Positions 8,034 to 17,180 of a stretch of DNA of 64,000 nt are shown one piece after another. How positions within the stretch are numbered: the first letter of the stretch is position 1; each line of letters starts with the position of its first letter. Position numbers and translations under genes: made by a program. The notes below the pieces were generated by a model. The model was not told the origin of the DNA and did no database searches. It worked only from the letters and a program-made list of their open reading frames with translations. The stretch lies in NCBI GenBank assembly GCA_020633555.1, contig JACKDL010000003.1, forward strand, positions 124,001-188,000, given 5' to 3'. This stretch comes from Myxococcales bacterium (GTDB lineage: Bacteria; Myxococcota_A; Bradymonadia; UBA7976; UBA1532).

Positions 8034-10022
8034 TCAGGCCAGGGCGAGCTGCACCTTCTCGAGCGCCTTCAGGTCGTCGCGCAGGGTCGCGGCCTTCTCG
8101 AAGTTCAGCGCCTCAGCGGCCGCCAGCATCTGCTTGCGGACGGCCGCGATGCGACCGGCCAGGGCGTCGCCGTCGCTGAGCTGCTCGAGCTCCGCAGCCT
8201 TCGCCCCGTCGCCCGCCAGGGCCTTCGCCGCCGCCTCCAGGTCGTGGATCTGCTTCCTGATGGTCTGCGGCGTGATGCCGTGCTCGGCGTTGTGGGCGAG
8301 CTGGATCGCCCGCCGGCGCTCGGTCTCGTCGATGGCCGAGCGCATGGAGTCGGTGGTCTTGTCGGCGTACATGATCACGCGGCCCTCCGCGTTGCGCGCC
8401 GCGCGCCCGATGGTCTGGATGAGCGAGGTGTTGTTGCGCAGGAAGCCCTCTTTGTCGGCGTCCAGGATGGCCACCAGGCCCACCTCGGGCAGGTCGAGGC
8501 CCTCGCGCAGCAGGTTGATGCCCACCAGCACGTCGAACTCGCCGCGGCGCAGGTCGCGCAGGATGGCCGAGCGCTCCAGGGTGTCGATGTCGCTGTGCAG
8601 GTAGCGCACCGCGATGCCCAGCTCGCGGTAGTAGTCGGTGAGATCCTCGGCCATGCGCTTGGTGAGCGTGGTCACCAGCACCCGCCAGCCCGCGTCCAGG
8701 GTCTGGCGCACCTCGCCGAGCAGGTCGTCCACCTGATCGCCCGCGGGTCGCACCTCGACGACGGGATCCACCAGCCCCGTGGGGCGGATGATCTGCTCCA
8801 CGATGATGCCGCCGGCCTTCTCGAGCTCGTAGTCCGCCGGCGTGGCCGAGACGTAGATCACCTGATTCTGGAGGGCCTCGAACTCCTCGAACTTCAGCGG
8901 GCGGTTGTCGCGGGCCGAGGGCAGCCGGAAGCCGTAGTCCACCAGGGTGGTCTTGCGGGCCCGGTCGCCGCGGTACATGCCGCCCACCTGGGGCACCGAG
9001 ACGTGGCTCTCGTCGATGATGAGCAGCCAGTCGTCGGGGAAGTAGTCCAACAGGCAGGGCGGCGGCTGGCCCTCGCCGCGCCCCGTGAAGTAGCGGCTGT
9101 AGTTCTCGATGCCCGCGCAGCGGCCCAGCTCCTCCAGGCTCTCCAGGTCGAAGAGTGTGCGCTGCTCCAGGCGCTGCGCCTCGAGCAGCCTGCCGGCGTC
9201 CACCAGGTCCCGCAGGCGCACCTGCAGATCGTTGCGGATCTGGGCCAGCACGCCCGTGATGTCGCGGGGGCCGATGACGTAGTGGCTGCCCGGGTAGACC
9301 GCGATCTTGTCCAGGGCCTCGAGCTGCTTGCCGCGCAAGGGGTCGATGGCCCAGATGCCCTCGACCTCGTCGCCGAAGAACTCCACCCGCAGAGCCTGGC
9401 TCTCCTCGTGGATGGGGAAGATCTCGAGGGTGTCGCCGCGCACCCGGAAGGTGCCGCGGTGGAAGTCGATGTCGTTGCGCTCGTACTGGATCTCCACCAG
9501 CTTGGCCATGACCGCGTCCCGGTCGACCTCCTGGCCTTCTTCCAGTGTGAGGAGCTGCCCGTAGTACGCCTCGGCGCTGCCCAGGCCGTAGATGCAGCTC
9601 ACCGACGCCACGATGAGCACGTCCCGCCGCTCCAGCAGTGACCGCGTGGCCGAGTGGCGCATGCGGTCGATCTCCTCGTTGATGCTGGAGTCCTTCTCGA
9701 TGAACGTGTCGGTGCTGGGGACGTAGGCCTCGGGCTGGTAGTAGTCGTAATAACTGACGAAATACTCCACGGCGTTCTCGGGGAAGAACTGCTTGAGCTC
9801 GCCGTAGAGCTGGGCCGCCAGGGTCTTGTTGTGGGCCAGCACCAGCGTGGGGCGCTGGGTCTGCTGCACCACGTTGGCGATGGTGAAGGTCTTGCCGGTG
9901 CCGGTGGCCCCCAGCAGCACCTGGTGGCCGTCGCCGCGGTTCAGGCCCTCGACGAGCTGGCGGATGGCCTCGGGCTGGTCGCCGGCCGGGGTGTAGTCGC
10001 TGACGAGCTTGAACTCGGCCAA
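8034..10022 (-). CDS. uvrB: excinuclease ABC subunit B
   Basis: 662 aa, the usual UvrB length. UvrB verifies DNA damage after UvrA loading and positions UvrC. Visible are the Walker A motif GATGTGKT (38-45), the beta-hairpin region around YYDYYQPEAYVP, the DESH box (LLIIDESHVS), helicase motifs V-VI (GINLLREGLDLPEV, QTIGRAARN), and a C-terminal UVR domain that binds UvrC. The start is TTG 10022: the preceding GGAGGTGATC matches the 16S anti-Shine-Dalgarno over ten bases. The open frame continues upstream into the antisense-frame of cysS, but that extension is not UvrB. Confidence 0.97.
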   Translation of the reverse strand: MAEFKLVSDYTPAGDQPEAIRQLVEGLNRGDGHQVLLGATGTGKTFTIANVVQQTQRPTLVLAHNKTLAAQLYGELKQFFPENAVEYFVSYYDYYQPEAYVPSTDTFIEKDSSINEEIDRMRHSATRSLLERRDVLIVASVSCIYGLGSAEAYYGQLLTLEEGQEVDRDAVMAKLVEIQYERNDIDFHRGTFRVRGDTLEIFPIHEESQALRVEFFGDEVEGIWAIDPLRGKQLEALDKIAVYPGSHYVIGPRDITGVLAQIRNDLQVRLRDLVDAGRLLEAQRLEQRTLFDLESLEELGRCAGIENYSRYFTGRGEGQPPPCLLDYFPDDWLLIIDESHVSVPQVGGMYRGDRARKTTLVDYGFRLPSARDNRPLKFEEFEALQNQVIYVSATPADYELEKAGGIIVEQIIRPTGLVDPVVEVRPAGDQVDDLLGEVRQTLDAGWRVLVTTLTKRMAEDLTDYYRELGIAVRYLHSDIDTLERSAILRDLRRGEFDVLVGINLLREGLDLPEVGLVAILDADKEGFLRNNTSLIQTIGRAARNAEGRVIMYADKTTDSMRSAIDETERRRAIQLAHNAEHGITPQTIRKQIHDLEAAAKALAGDGAKAAELEQLSDGDALAGRIAAVRKQMLAAAEALNFEKAATLRDDLKALEKVQLALA

Positions 10023-10024
10023 GG

Positions 10025-10034
10025 GATCACCTCC
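10025..10034 (-). promoter_or_regulatory. near-perfect ribosome binding site deciding the uvrB TTG start
   Basis: GGAGGTGATC on the minus strand is complementary to the canonical 3' end of 16S rRNA over its full ten bases. GGAGG is 7 nt from TTG 10022. Confidence 0.75.
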
Positions 10035-10078
10035 GGGCGTGGGGGCGTCTGGGGGGATGGGCGGGGTGGGATGCCGGC

Positions 10079-11599
10079 TCAGCCCTCGCCGTCGCCGGCG
10101 TCGCTGGCCTCGGCGCCCTCGGCGGCGCGCTCCTCGATGGCCCAGTCGGTCTGGCCGTTGGGGCGGTCCATGATGACCACGCCCTTGGCCGCCAGCTCGT
10201 CGCGCACGGCGTCCGCCTCGTCCCAGAGCTTCGCGGCGCGGGCGGCGCGGCGAGCCTCCAGGCGCTCGTCGATCCAGGCGGGGCTGAGCCCGGCGCGGGC
10301 GGCCGCCATCAGCCGGTGCCCCTGCAGGTACTCGGCGGGATCGTGGCCGAACAGGTTCAGCACCGCGTCCACCTTGCGGACCTTGGCCAGGAGCTGCGCT
10401 GCTGCGGTGGCCGCCGCCGCCTTGCGCTTGGCCTTGCGGGTGTTGGCCAGCTCGTTCAGCGCGCGGAAGGCCTCGTGCACCGGCTCCATGGCCCGCGGCA
10501 CGCTGAAGTCGTCGTCCATGGCCTCGGTGAAGCGCGCCTCGAAGGTGTCGATGACGTCCTGGTGCGGCAGCGGCCCGGTGAAGTGGGGCAGATCGTCGCT
10601 GCCGTCCAGGAAGGCCTCGACGGTCTGCAGGGTGTCGTAGAAGTACGCCACCCGCCCGGCGGCCTCCTCCAGCATGGCGTCGCTGAAGTTGATGGGCCCG
10701 CGGTAGTGGCGGGCGGTCATCAGGAAGTAGCGCAGCGTGGTCGCCGTGTAGCGCTCGCGGATGTCGGCGATGGTGAAGAAGTTGCCCAGGCTCTTGGACA
10801 TCTTCTCGTCGTCGATGTTGATGAAGCCGTTGTGCAGCCAGTAGTTCACGTACCGCTGGCCGGTGGCCCCCTCGCTCTGGGCGATCTCGTTCTCGTGGTG
10901 CGGGAAGATCAGGTCTCGGCCGCCCGCGTGGATGTCGAAGGTCTCGCCCAGGTGGCAGGTGCTCATGGCCGAGCACTCGATGTGCCAGCCGGGCCGCCCG
11001 GGGCCCCAGGGCGAGTCCCAGGTGGGCTCGCCGGGCTTCGCGGACTTCCAGAGCGCGAAGTCCATGGGGTTGCGCTTGCGGGTGTCCACCTCGACCCGGG
11101 CGCCCGCTTTCATCTCGTCGAGCGGGCGCTTGCTGAGCTTGCCGTAGTCCTTGAAGGCGTCCACCTCGTAGTAGACGTCGCCGTCCACCGCATAGGCGAT
11201 GCCGTTGCTCTCCAGCCGCTGCACCATCGCGATGATCTCGTCGATGGTGCCGCTGACCCGGGGCTCCACGTCCGGCCGGGCGATGCCCAACGCGTCCATG
11301 TCGGCGTAGAAGAAGTCGATGTTCTCCTGGGCCAGCGCCAGCGGATCCATGCCGCGCTCGTTGGCGCGCGCGATGATCTTGTCGTCCACGTCGGTGAAGT
11401 TGCGCACGTAGGTGACCGCGTACCCGCTGTGGCGCAGGTAGCGATAGACCACGTCCCACGCCACGTAGCAGCGCGCGTGGCCCAGGTGGCTCTTGTCGTA
11501 CGGGGTCACCCCGCAGACGTACATCTTCACCTTGCCGGGCTCGAGGGGCTCGAAGTCGCGCTTTTCGCCGGTCAGCGTGTCGTGCAGGCGGAGGGCCAT
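10079..11599 (-). CDS. cysS: cysteinyl-tRNA synthetase
   Basis: 506 aa from ATG 11599. It charges tRNA-Cys. The class I HIGH motif is HLGH (38-41) and the second is KMSKS (266-270). Zinc ligands are Cys29, Cys209, His234 and Glu238, with the usual contexts MYVCGVTPYD, WHIECSAMS and FPHHENE. The C-terminal anticodon region (KLWDEADAVRDELAAKGV) is typical; an acidic Gly-rich tail of about 15 residues is lineage-specific. The gene lies 57 bp upstream of uvrB in the same direction and may be co-transcribed with it. Confidence 0.97.
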   Translation of the reverse strand: MALRLHDTLTGEKRDFEPLEPGKVKMYVCGVTPYDKSHLGHARCYVAWDVVYRYLRHSGYAVTYVRNFTDVDDKIIARANERGMDPLALAQENIDFFYADMDALGIARPDVEPRVSGTIDEIIAMVQRLESNGIAYAVDGDVYYEVDAFKDYGKLSKRPLDEMKAGARVEVDTRKRNPMDFALWKSAKPGEPTWDSPWGPGRPGWHIECSAMSTCHLGETFDIHAGGRDLIFPHHENEIAQSEGATGQRYVNYWLHNGFINIDDEKMSKSLGNFFTIADIRERYTATTLRYFLMTARHYRGPINFSDAMLEEAAGRVAYFYDTLQTVEAFLDGSDDLPHFTGPLPHQDVIDTFEARFTEAMDDDFSVPRAMEPVHEAFRALNELANTRKAKRKAAAATAAAQLLAKVRKVDAVLNLFGHDPAEYLQGHRLMAAARAGLSPAWIDERLEARRAARAAKLWDEADAVRDELAAKGVVIMDRPNGQTDWAIEERAAEGAEASDAGDGEG

Positions 11600-11660
11600 G
11601 GGGACTTTCTCTTCCTTGGCTGGGGGACGCGGCCCTTCGGAGCGCGCCCGCGGGGCGGCG

Positions 11661-12893
11661 TCAGTCGGCCGCCTCGATGAACTCGTCGTCTTCGAAAATG
11701 AAGCGATTCTCGGCCACGCGGGCGTCGGCCAGCGCCGCCGTGCGGATCCGGATGGCGGGATGCTCTTCGCACAACGCCTTGAAATCGTTGGGGGCGAGTC
11801 GCAGAAGCTCGGTGGCTCGGGCGGCGGTCACCGTGGCGCTCGTGCGGCCGCTGATCAGCCCGATCTCGCCAAAGACGCTGCCGGGGCCCAGCCGCGCCAG
11901 CGGCACCGCCACGCCGTGGTCCTGGCGGCTGACGGCCACCTCGCCGGTGACCACCAGGTGGAGGCCTGCGGGCGCCTCCCCCTCCGCCATGATCACCTCA
12001 CCCGTCGCCGCGTCCCGGTGCTCGAAGCGCCAAAGCACCGCGCCCCGATCGGCCTGATCGAGATCGGTGAACAGAGGCGAGGTGCCCACCAGGGTCGCCA
12101 GCACCCGGTCGTGGGTGAACCGCGTGAGGGCGTCGCGCACCGCCGGCCGGCGCTCGGCCACGGCCTCGAGGGCGTCCAGCTCCACCCGGATGAGCTCGAC
12201 GTCGGTGACGGCGCGCACCGTGGCGGAGCGGGCCCGATCGAGCACCAGCGCCATCTCGCCCACCACGCTGCCCGCCCTCAGCCGGCCCAGGCTCACCAGG
12301 CCACGGGTGGCGTGCGCCTTGACCACCTCGAGTTCACCCCCGGCCAGCAGGTACAAGGCAGTGGCGGCGCTGCCCTCGGCCAGCAGCACCTGATCGGCGT
12401 CCAGCGCCACCCGGCTGAGGGCGGGGACCACGGCCTCGAAGCCCTTCGCGTCCAGCGACGACAGCAGCGGGAGCGGGGTGACGTGCCCAGCGACCGGCTG
12501 CGGCCAGGCGGGCAGCTCGGCCTCACTCACCACCGCCGGGACCGCGGGGGTGGCCAGCGGCGGCAGGGGGGGTGCCCCCCGACCCAACCGCGGCGATCCC
12601 TGCAGGTAGTCGGCGAAGCGCGCGGGCAGATCGCTCAGGCCCGCCGCCAGCGCGGCGCCCAGGGCCGCCAGCGGATGATCGGCCGCCAGGGCGTCGGTGA
12701 CGCACGCCTCCAGGGCCACCTCGGGCTGCGGATCGGCTGCGGCCAACCGCAGCCGCCAGACGGGGTTGGCGGGCTCGGCCGCCACCAGCCGCCGCCAGGC
12801 CGCCCGCGCGGCGATGGCGTTGCCCTCGGCCGCTGCGGCGCGCGCGTCCGCGGCCACCCGGGCCGCGCCTTGCACCGGCTTCTGTTCCGCCAT
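11661..12893 (-). CDS. protein with two cyclic-nucleotide-binding domains
   Basis: 410 aa from ATG 12893, with GGAGG 8 bp upstream. An Ala-rich N-terminal helical region (1-150) precedes two CRP-type cNMP-binding domains (about 155-270 and 285-400). Each has the phosphate-binding-cassette pattern: GSVVGEMALVLDRARSATVRA in the first and GSVFGEIGLISGRTSATVTA in the second. No helix-turn-helix or kinase domain is present, so it is a regulator acting through protein contacts, not a CRP-like transcription factor. Acidic C-terminus. The partner is unknown. Divergent from the zinc-ribbon gene. Confidence 0.85.
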   Translation of the reverse strand: MAEQKPVQGAARVAADARAAAAEGNAIAARAAWRRLVAAEPANPVWRLRLAAADPQPEVALEACVTDALAADHPLAALGAALAAGLSDLPARFADYLQGSPRLGRGAPPLPPLATPAVPAVVSEAELPAWPQPVAGHVTPLPLLSSLDAKGFEAVVPALSRVALDADQVLLAEGSAATALYLLAGGELEVVKAHATRGLVSLGRLRAGSVVGEMALVLDRARSATVRAVTDVELIRVELDALEAVAERRPAVRDALTRFTHDRVLATLVGTSPLFTDLDQADRGAVLWRFEHRDAATGEVIMAEGEAPAGLHLVVTGEVAVSRQDHGVAVPLARLGPGSVFGEIGLISGRTSATVTAARATELLRLAPNDFKALCEEHPAIRIRTAALADARVAENRFIFEDDEFIEAAD

Positions 12894-12957
12894 GGAGCCC
12901 TCCTCCGTCGAGCGCCGCATCTTAGCGGGTGTGCCTGCGCGGGGAAACCGGCCCGGG

Positions 12958-12986
12958 TTGACCCCCGACACCCCCCGTGTGAGACT
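12958..12986 (+). promoter_or_regulatory. possible promoter of the zinc-ribbon gene
   Basis: TTGACC (12958-12963), 17-bp spacer, GAGACT (12981-12986). The -10 is weak; spacing and position (29 bp before ATG 13015) fit. Confidence 0.35.
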
Positions 12987-13014
12987 CCGCGTCCGTGCGT
13001 CAGGAGGCCGTTGC

Positions 13015-13785
13015 ATGATCCACTGCCCGCGCTGTGGGGGCGAGTCGCCGCAAGGGTCGGCGCACTGTGTGCACTGCGGGCAGAAGCTGGGCGAGGCCGA
13101 CAGCCAGCAGACCCAGTTCGGCATGCCCCAGCTCAGCCCGCTCGCCGGCCCCGCCAACCCCCTCGCTTCGGCCCCGTCGCCGCTCCTGTCGGGCTCGCCC
13201 CTGGGCGGGGGCAGCGAGCCCACGCCCGTAAGCAGCCTGCTGGCGGGTCTGCCGCGGCCGCGGGTGGCGTCGGCGCCCTCCCCCTTGACCACGGGTGGCT
13301 CCCCCATCGATGAGCCCATCGCGTTGGCCGCTGAGCGCGAGAGCACGCCCTCGGCCCGGAGCACCGTGATGGGCATGCCCATCATGGCGCGCCCGTCGAC
13401 GAACCCCATGCCGATGTCGGTGCAGGTCAGTGAACCCGCGGCGCCGGCTGCGACGCTCGCCGGCGGCATCCAGTCGATGGACGATCTGGACTTCGACGCG
13501 CCCGCCGCGCCGGCGGACGAGGCACCGGAGCCCTCGGCCGAGGGGCCCGCCCCGGCCGCCATCGATGACGCACCCGCGTCGGCCCGGCCGGCTGTGGAGC
13601 CGGCGATCGAGGTGCCTGCGAAGCGGGCCACCCCGCCCGCCGCTGCCGGGAGCGCCCGCGCCGGCCAGTACGCGCTGCCCGACGAGGCCCCCGAGCCCGG
13701 CAAGGGTGGGGCCGTGCTGAAGGTGGTGGTGGCGCTGGTGGTGCTGGGGGCGGCCGGCTGGTTCGCCTGGACCCAGTTCGGCTGA
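13015..13785 (+). CDS. zinc-ribbon protein with long disordered region and C-terminal membrane anchor
   Basis: 256 aa from ATG 13015, which has GGAGG at 13003-13007. The N terminus is a zinc ribbon (CPRC at 4-7 and CVHC at about 18-21). Some 200 residues of Ala/Pro/Ser-rich, low-complexity sequence follow, then a single C-terminal hydrophobic helix (VLKVVVALVVLGAAGWFAW). This makes a tail-anchored membrane protein with a cytoplasmic zinc ribbon, an architecture common in Myxococcota signalling or scaffold proteins. No enzymatic domain is visible. The divergent cNMP-binding protein may be functionally linked, but only position suggests it. Confidence 0.75.
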   Translation: MIHCPRCGGESPQGSAHCVHCGQKLGEADSQQTQFGMPQLSPLAGPANPLASAPSPLLSGSPLGGGSEPTPVSSLLAGLPRPRVASAPSPLTTGGSPIDEPIALAAERESTPSARSTVMGMPIMARPSTNPMPMSVQVSEPAAPAATLAGGIQSMDDLDFDAPAAPADEAPEPSAEGPAPAAIDDAPASARPAVEPAIEVPAKRATPPAAAGSARAGQYALPDEAPEPGKGGAVLKVVVALVVLGAAGWFAWTQFG

Positions 13786-13806
13786 GGCCCCCCCGCTTCG
13801 CCCAAA

Positions 13807-13836
13807 TTGAACGCGCCGCTTCGCGGGCGTTAGCAT
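13807..13836 (+). promoter_or_regulatory. promoter of the MopE-like gene
   Basis: TTGAAC (13807-13812), 18-bp spacer, TAGCAT (13831-13836), ending 32 bp before ATG 13869. The spacer can form a short hairpin (13810-13831) that I first took for a terminator; no T-run follows. Confidence 0.5.
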
Positions 13837-13868
13837 GGGCCGACACAGGCCTGCCCGGGGGGGAATCC

Positions 13869-16800
13869 ATGCGACGGTTGCTGTTCGCTCTGGTCGGGGG
13901 CGCCCTTGCCCTCGCGGTGGGGTGCTCTGACGCCGAGACCGGCGCGCCCCCGGCCGCAGACACGGGGATGAACCTGGACTTCGGCTTCGACGCCCAGGTG
14001 GCCGACATGGCGGCTGATCCCGACATGGGTCTGCGCGCGTACGGGCAGCCGTGCACCGACGCCGACGACTGCATCAGCGGCTACTGCATCAACACCCCCA
14101 CGGGCGGCAGCGTCTGCAGCAAGCTCTGCGGCCTGTGCGAGCCCCTGGGCGACTTCCAGCTCGAGTGCCGGGCCATCGGCAACAACGACGTCGATCCGGT
14201 GTTCATCTGCCTGTTCGACGAGCCGACCCTGTGCCAGGCCTGCGAGACGGACAACGACTGCGATGACGCTGAGGATCTGTGCCTGCAGATCGGCAACCGG
14301 CGGTACTGCGCCGAGGACTGCAGCGGCAACGACTTCTGCCCTGAAGGCTTCGTCTGCAGCGACGTGACGCGCGAGGGCGCTCCGCCGGCGCGGCAGTGCC
14401 TGCCGGTGAGCGGCGAGTGTGCGCCGTGCATGGACGCCGACGGCGACGGTTACGGCGACGGCGACGACTGCCTGGGCTTCGACTGCGTCCGCGACGACGA
14501 CACCGTGTATGAGGGGGCCCCGGAGCTGTGCGACGGCAAGGACAACGACTGCGACGGGGTCACCGACGAGCAGGCGGATCTGCCCGAGGCCCCCGAGGAC
14601 GTGGTGTGCTTCGAGCAGGGCGTTTGCCGCGGCGCGCGGGTCGCCTGCCTGGACGGTGCCTGGGCCTGTGACTACCCCGTCAGCTTCGAGGGCATGACCG
14701 AGCGGAGCTGCGACGGCCTCGACAACGACTGCGATGGCACCGCCGACGACGACTTCGACTTCAGCAGCGACGCCGAGAACTGCGCCTTCTGCGGCAACGC
14801 CTGCCGCTTCCCCAACGCCGCTGGCCTGTGCGTGGAGAGCGCCTGCGAGCTCGGGCCCTGCAACGCCGGCTGGCACAACGTGGACGGCAACGACGGCAAC
14901 GGCTGCGAGTACGGCTGCAACTTCACCCGCAACGGAGCCGAGGGCGTCGAGGCGTGCGACGAGATCGACAACGACTGCGACGGGCGCACCGACGAGGACT
15001 TCGACCTGCAGACCGACGTGCGCCACTGCGGCGGCTGCGGGCGCGCCTGTGAGCCGTCGAACGCCACACCGGCCTGTGCCGCGGGCCAGTGCGGCATCGA
15101 GCGCTGCGATGAGGGGTGGGTGAACCGCGACGGCGACGCCCGCAACGGCTGCGAGTTCGAGTGCGCCTACACCAATGACGGCGTCGAGGCCTGCGACGGG
15201 CAGGACAACGACTGCGATGGCGCCGTGGACGAGGACTTCGACTTCTTCGGGCTGGAGCACTGCGGGGGCTGCAACCAGGCCTGTGGCTTCGCCAACGGCA
15301 TGGCGAGCTGCGCCGAGGGCACCTGTGAGCTCGTGGGCTGCGCCATGGGCTACTACAACCCGAACCAGAACACCCAGGACGGCTGCGAGTACGAGTGCCA
15401 GCTCACAGGGCTGGAGGTCTGCGACAACACCGACAACGACTGCGATGGGCAGACCGACGAGGGCTTCGACCTGCGCAGCGATCCCAGCCACTGCGGGGTC
15501 TGTGGCAACGCCTGCGTCTATGACGGCGGCGTCGGCGCCTGCAACCAGGGCTTCTGCGCGCTGGCCGAGTGCCAGCCGAACCGCTGGAACGTGGACGGCG
15601 ATCCCCGCAACGGCTGCGAGTACATCTGCGAGCGCAGCAACGGCGGCGCCGAGATCTGCGATCAGCGCGACAACGACTGCGATGGCGTGCCCGACGAAGA
15701 CTTCGACCTGCTCAACGACGTGCTCCACTGTGGGGCCTGCGGCAACGCATGTGCGCTGGCGGATGCCAGCCCGCGGTGCAGCGCCGGCTCCTGCCGCATC
15801 GCCGAGTGCAACCGCGGCTTCCACGACATCGACGGCGATCCCGCCAACGGCTGTGAGTACGCTTGCCTGCCCCGCAACGGGGGCGCCGAGACCTGCGACG
15901 GTCAGGACGAGGACTGCGATGGCGTCGCCGACGAGGACTTCGACCTGCTGACCGATCCGAACAACTGCGGGCGGTGCGGCTTGACGTGCCAGGCGAACGG
16001 GGGCGTGAGCGAGTGTCAGAACGGCGCCTGCGTGCTCACCGACTGCCAGCCGGGCTTCATCGATCTGGACGGGAACCCGGCCAACGGCTGTGAGTACGCC
16101 TGCGTGCGCCAGGCGGCGCTGGATCTGCCCGATCCCGAAGCCATCGACGCCAACTGCGACGGCATCGACGGCATGGCCAACAGCGCCATCTACGTGGACG
16201 CAGGCCGCGGACGGGCGGCCGGCGCCGGCACCGCGGCCGATCCCGTGGACACCATCGCCACGGGCCTGGTGCTGGCGGGCGAGCTGCGATCCACCCAGGT
16301 GCTGGTGGGCCAGGGCAACTACGACGAGCAGGTCTTCCTGGTGCCGGGCGTCGGCATCTACGGCGGCTACAACGCCGGCCAGGGCTGGATCCGCGACCTG
16401 AACGCCTTCGAGAGCCGCATCAACGGGCAGCCCCGGGCCATCCACGCCGAGGGGCTGAACCGACGCACGGTGGTGCAGGGGCTGACCCTGGTGGGGGCCA
16501 ACGCCCAGGACCCAGGCGAGTCCAGCTACGCTGTGTTCGCCGTGGACGTGGCGAACGAGGGCCTGGTGCTGGAGCACAACGTGATCCAGGCCGGGAACGG
16601 CGCGCCCGGCGCCAACGGCGGCGCCGGCGGCCGCGGCACCTCGGGCGAGGCCGGGCTGAACGGTCCCGGCGCCAGCGCCACCGGCGGCGCCGGCGGGGCT
16701 TCGACCTGCAGCCCAGGTGGGTCCGGCGGCGGCGGCGGGTACAACGGCAGCAACTCGGGCGGCGGCGCGCGTGGCGGCGGCGCCCTGGGCGGCAACGGCG

Positions 16801-17180
16801 CCGGCCCGGTGGGCACCGGCTGCGACAACGACGGCGGCAACGGCAGCAACGGCGGCAGCGGCAACAGCGGCGCCGACGGATCGGGCGGCAACGGTTTCGG
16901 CACCGTCATCGGCAACCTGTGGGTCGCCACCACCGGCCAGAACGGCGCCACCGGGCAGCACGGCGGCGGCGGCGGCGGCGCGGCGGGCGGCGGCGGGACC
17001 ACGAGTTGCACGAGCTGCGGCGTGCCCTGCGACCTGTTCTTGGGGTGCGTCTGCAACGCCGACCGCGGTGGCGCGGGCGGCGGCGGCCGGCGCGGGGTGC
17101 GGCGGCGGCGGCGGCGGGGCGGCGGCGGCGGCGGCGGCGGCTCCTTCGGGTCTTCCTGCTCCGGGCCAACGCCCTGCTGA
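13869..17180 (+). CDS. MopE-like Cys-rich repeat surface protein (N-terminal and repeat part)
   Basis: 1103 aa as read. A lipoprotein-like signal ends in LAVGC. Residues 55-185 form a Cys-rich module. Seven MopE-type units follow, each with CD-x2-DNDCDG-x2-DE and then a Cys-rich segment closing with a DG-NGCEY-like motif; they span about 14529-16185, with a degenerate eighth unit. The MopE motif is a putative metal-binding, Ca-binding-like loop. A right-handed beta-helix-like region (GVGIYGGYNAGQGW, VVQGLTLVGANAQ) and a Gly/Asn-rich tract complete it. It should be outside the cell. The frame loses sense near 17075-17150 and stops at 17180, while the natural continuation sits in another frame up to 17500. 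Confidence 0.85.
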   Translation: MRRLLFALVGGALALAVGCSDAETGAPPAADTGMNLDFGFDAQVADMAADPDMGLRAYGQPCTDADDCISGYCINTPTGGSVCSKLCGLCEPLGDFQLECRAIGNNDVDPVFICLFDEPTLCQACETDNDCDDAEDLCLQIGNRRYCAEDCSGNDFCPEGFVCSDVTREGAPPARQCLPVSGECAPCMDADGDGYGDGDDCLGFDCVRDDDTVYEGAPELCDGKDNDCDGVTDEQADLPEAPEDVVCFEQGVCRGARVACLDGAWACDYPVSFEGMTERSCDGLDNDCDGTADDDFDFSSDAENCAFCGNACRFPNAAGLCVESACELGPCNAGWHNVDGNDGNGCEYGCNFTRNGAEGVEACDEIDNDCDGRTDEDFDLQTDVRHCGGCGRACEPSNATPACAAGQCGIERCDEGWVNRDGDARNGCEFECAYTNDGVEACDGQDNDCDGAVDEDFDFFGLEHCGGCNQACGFANGMASCAEGTCELVGCAMGYYNPNQNTQDGCEYECQLTGLEVCDNTDNDCDGQTDEGFDLRSDPSHCGVCGNACVYDGGVGACNQGFCALAECQPNRWNVDGDPRNGCEYICERSNGGAEICDQRDNDCDGVPDEDFDLLNDVLHCGACGNACALADASPRCSAGSCRIAECNRGFHDIDGDPANGCEYACLPRNGGAETCDGQDEDCDGVADEDFDLLTDPNNCGRCGLTCQANGGVSECQNGACVLTDCQPGFIDLDGNPANGCEYACVRQAALDLPDPEAIDANCDGIDGMANSAIYVDAGRGRAAGAGTAADPVDTIATGLVLAGELRSTQVLVGQGNYDEQVFLVPGVGIYGGYNAGQGWIRDLNAFESRINGQPRAIHAEGLNRRTVVQGLTLVGANAQDPGESSYAVFAVDVANEGLVLEHNVIQAGNGAPGANGGAGGRGTSGEAGLNGPGASATGGAGGASTCSPGGSGGGGGYNGSNSGGGARGGGALGGNGAGPVGTGCDNDGGNGSNGGSGNSGADGSGGNGFGTVIGNLWVATTGQNGATGQHGGGGGGAAGGGGTTSCTSCGVPCDLFLGCVCNADRGGAGGGGRRGVRRRRRRGGGGGGGGSFGSSCSGPTPC
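14529..16185 (+). repeat. tandem array of seven ~240-bp MopE-type coding repeats
   Basis: In-frame units each encode a CD-x2-DN(E)DCDG-x2-D core plus a Cys-rich spacer. Near-identical DNA around GACAACGACTGCGA recurs in each unit. These are coding repeats of one protein, not intergenic repeats. Confidence 0.85.

Noticed and set aside
10023..11459. Upstream extension of the uvrB frame to 11459 (1141 aa frame)
   Set aside because: The extra residues are Arg/Gly/Ala-rich shadow of cysS on the same strand in another phase; UvrB homology and a near-perfect ribosome site begin at TTG 10022.
12894..13805. Extension of the cNMP-binding protein frame to 13805
   Set aside because: It is the antisense of the zinc-ribbon gene; a good ribosome site precedes ATG 12893.
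13810..13831. Hairpin after the zinc-ribbon gene as terminator
   Set aside because: No T-run; it sits in the spacer of a good -35/-10 pair for the MopE-like gene.
14529..16185. Repeats mistaken for a CRISPR array
   Set aside because: Units are about 240 bp, in frame, and code for protein; no short identical repeats with unique spacers.
13830..16961. Minus-strand 1043-aa frame antisense to the MopE-like gene
   Set aside because: Val/Ala/His-rich composition typical of antisense of GC-rich coding DNA; no domain visible; no promoter or ribosome site.
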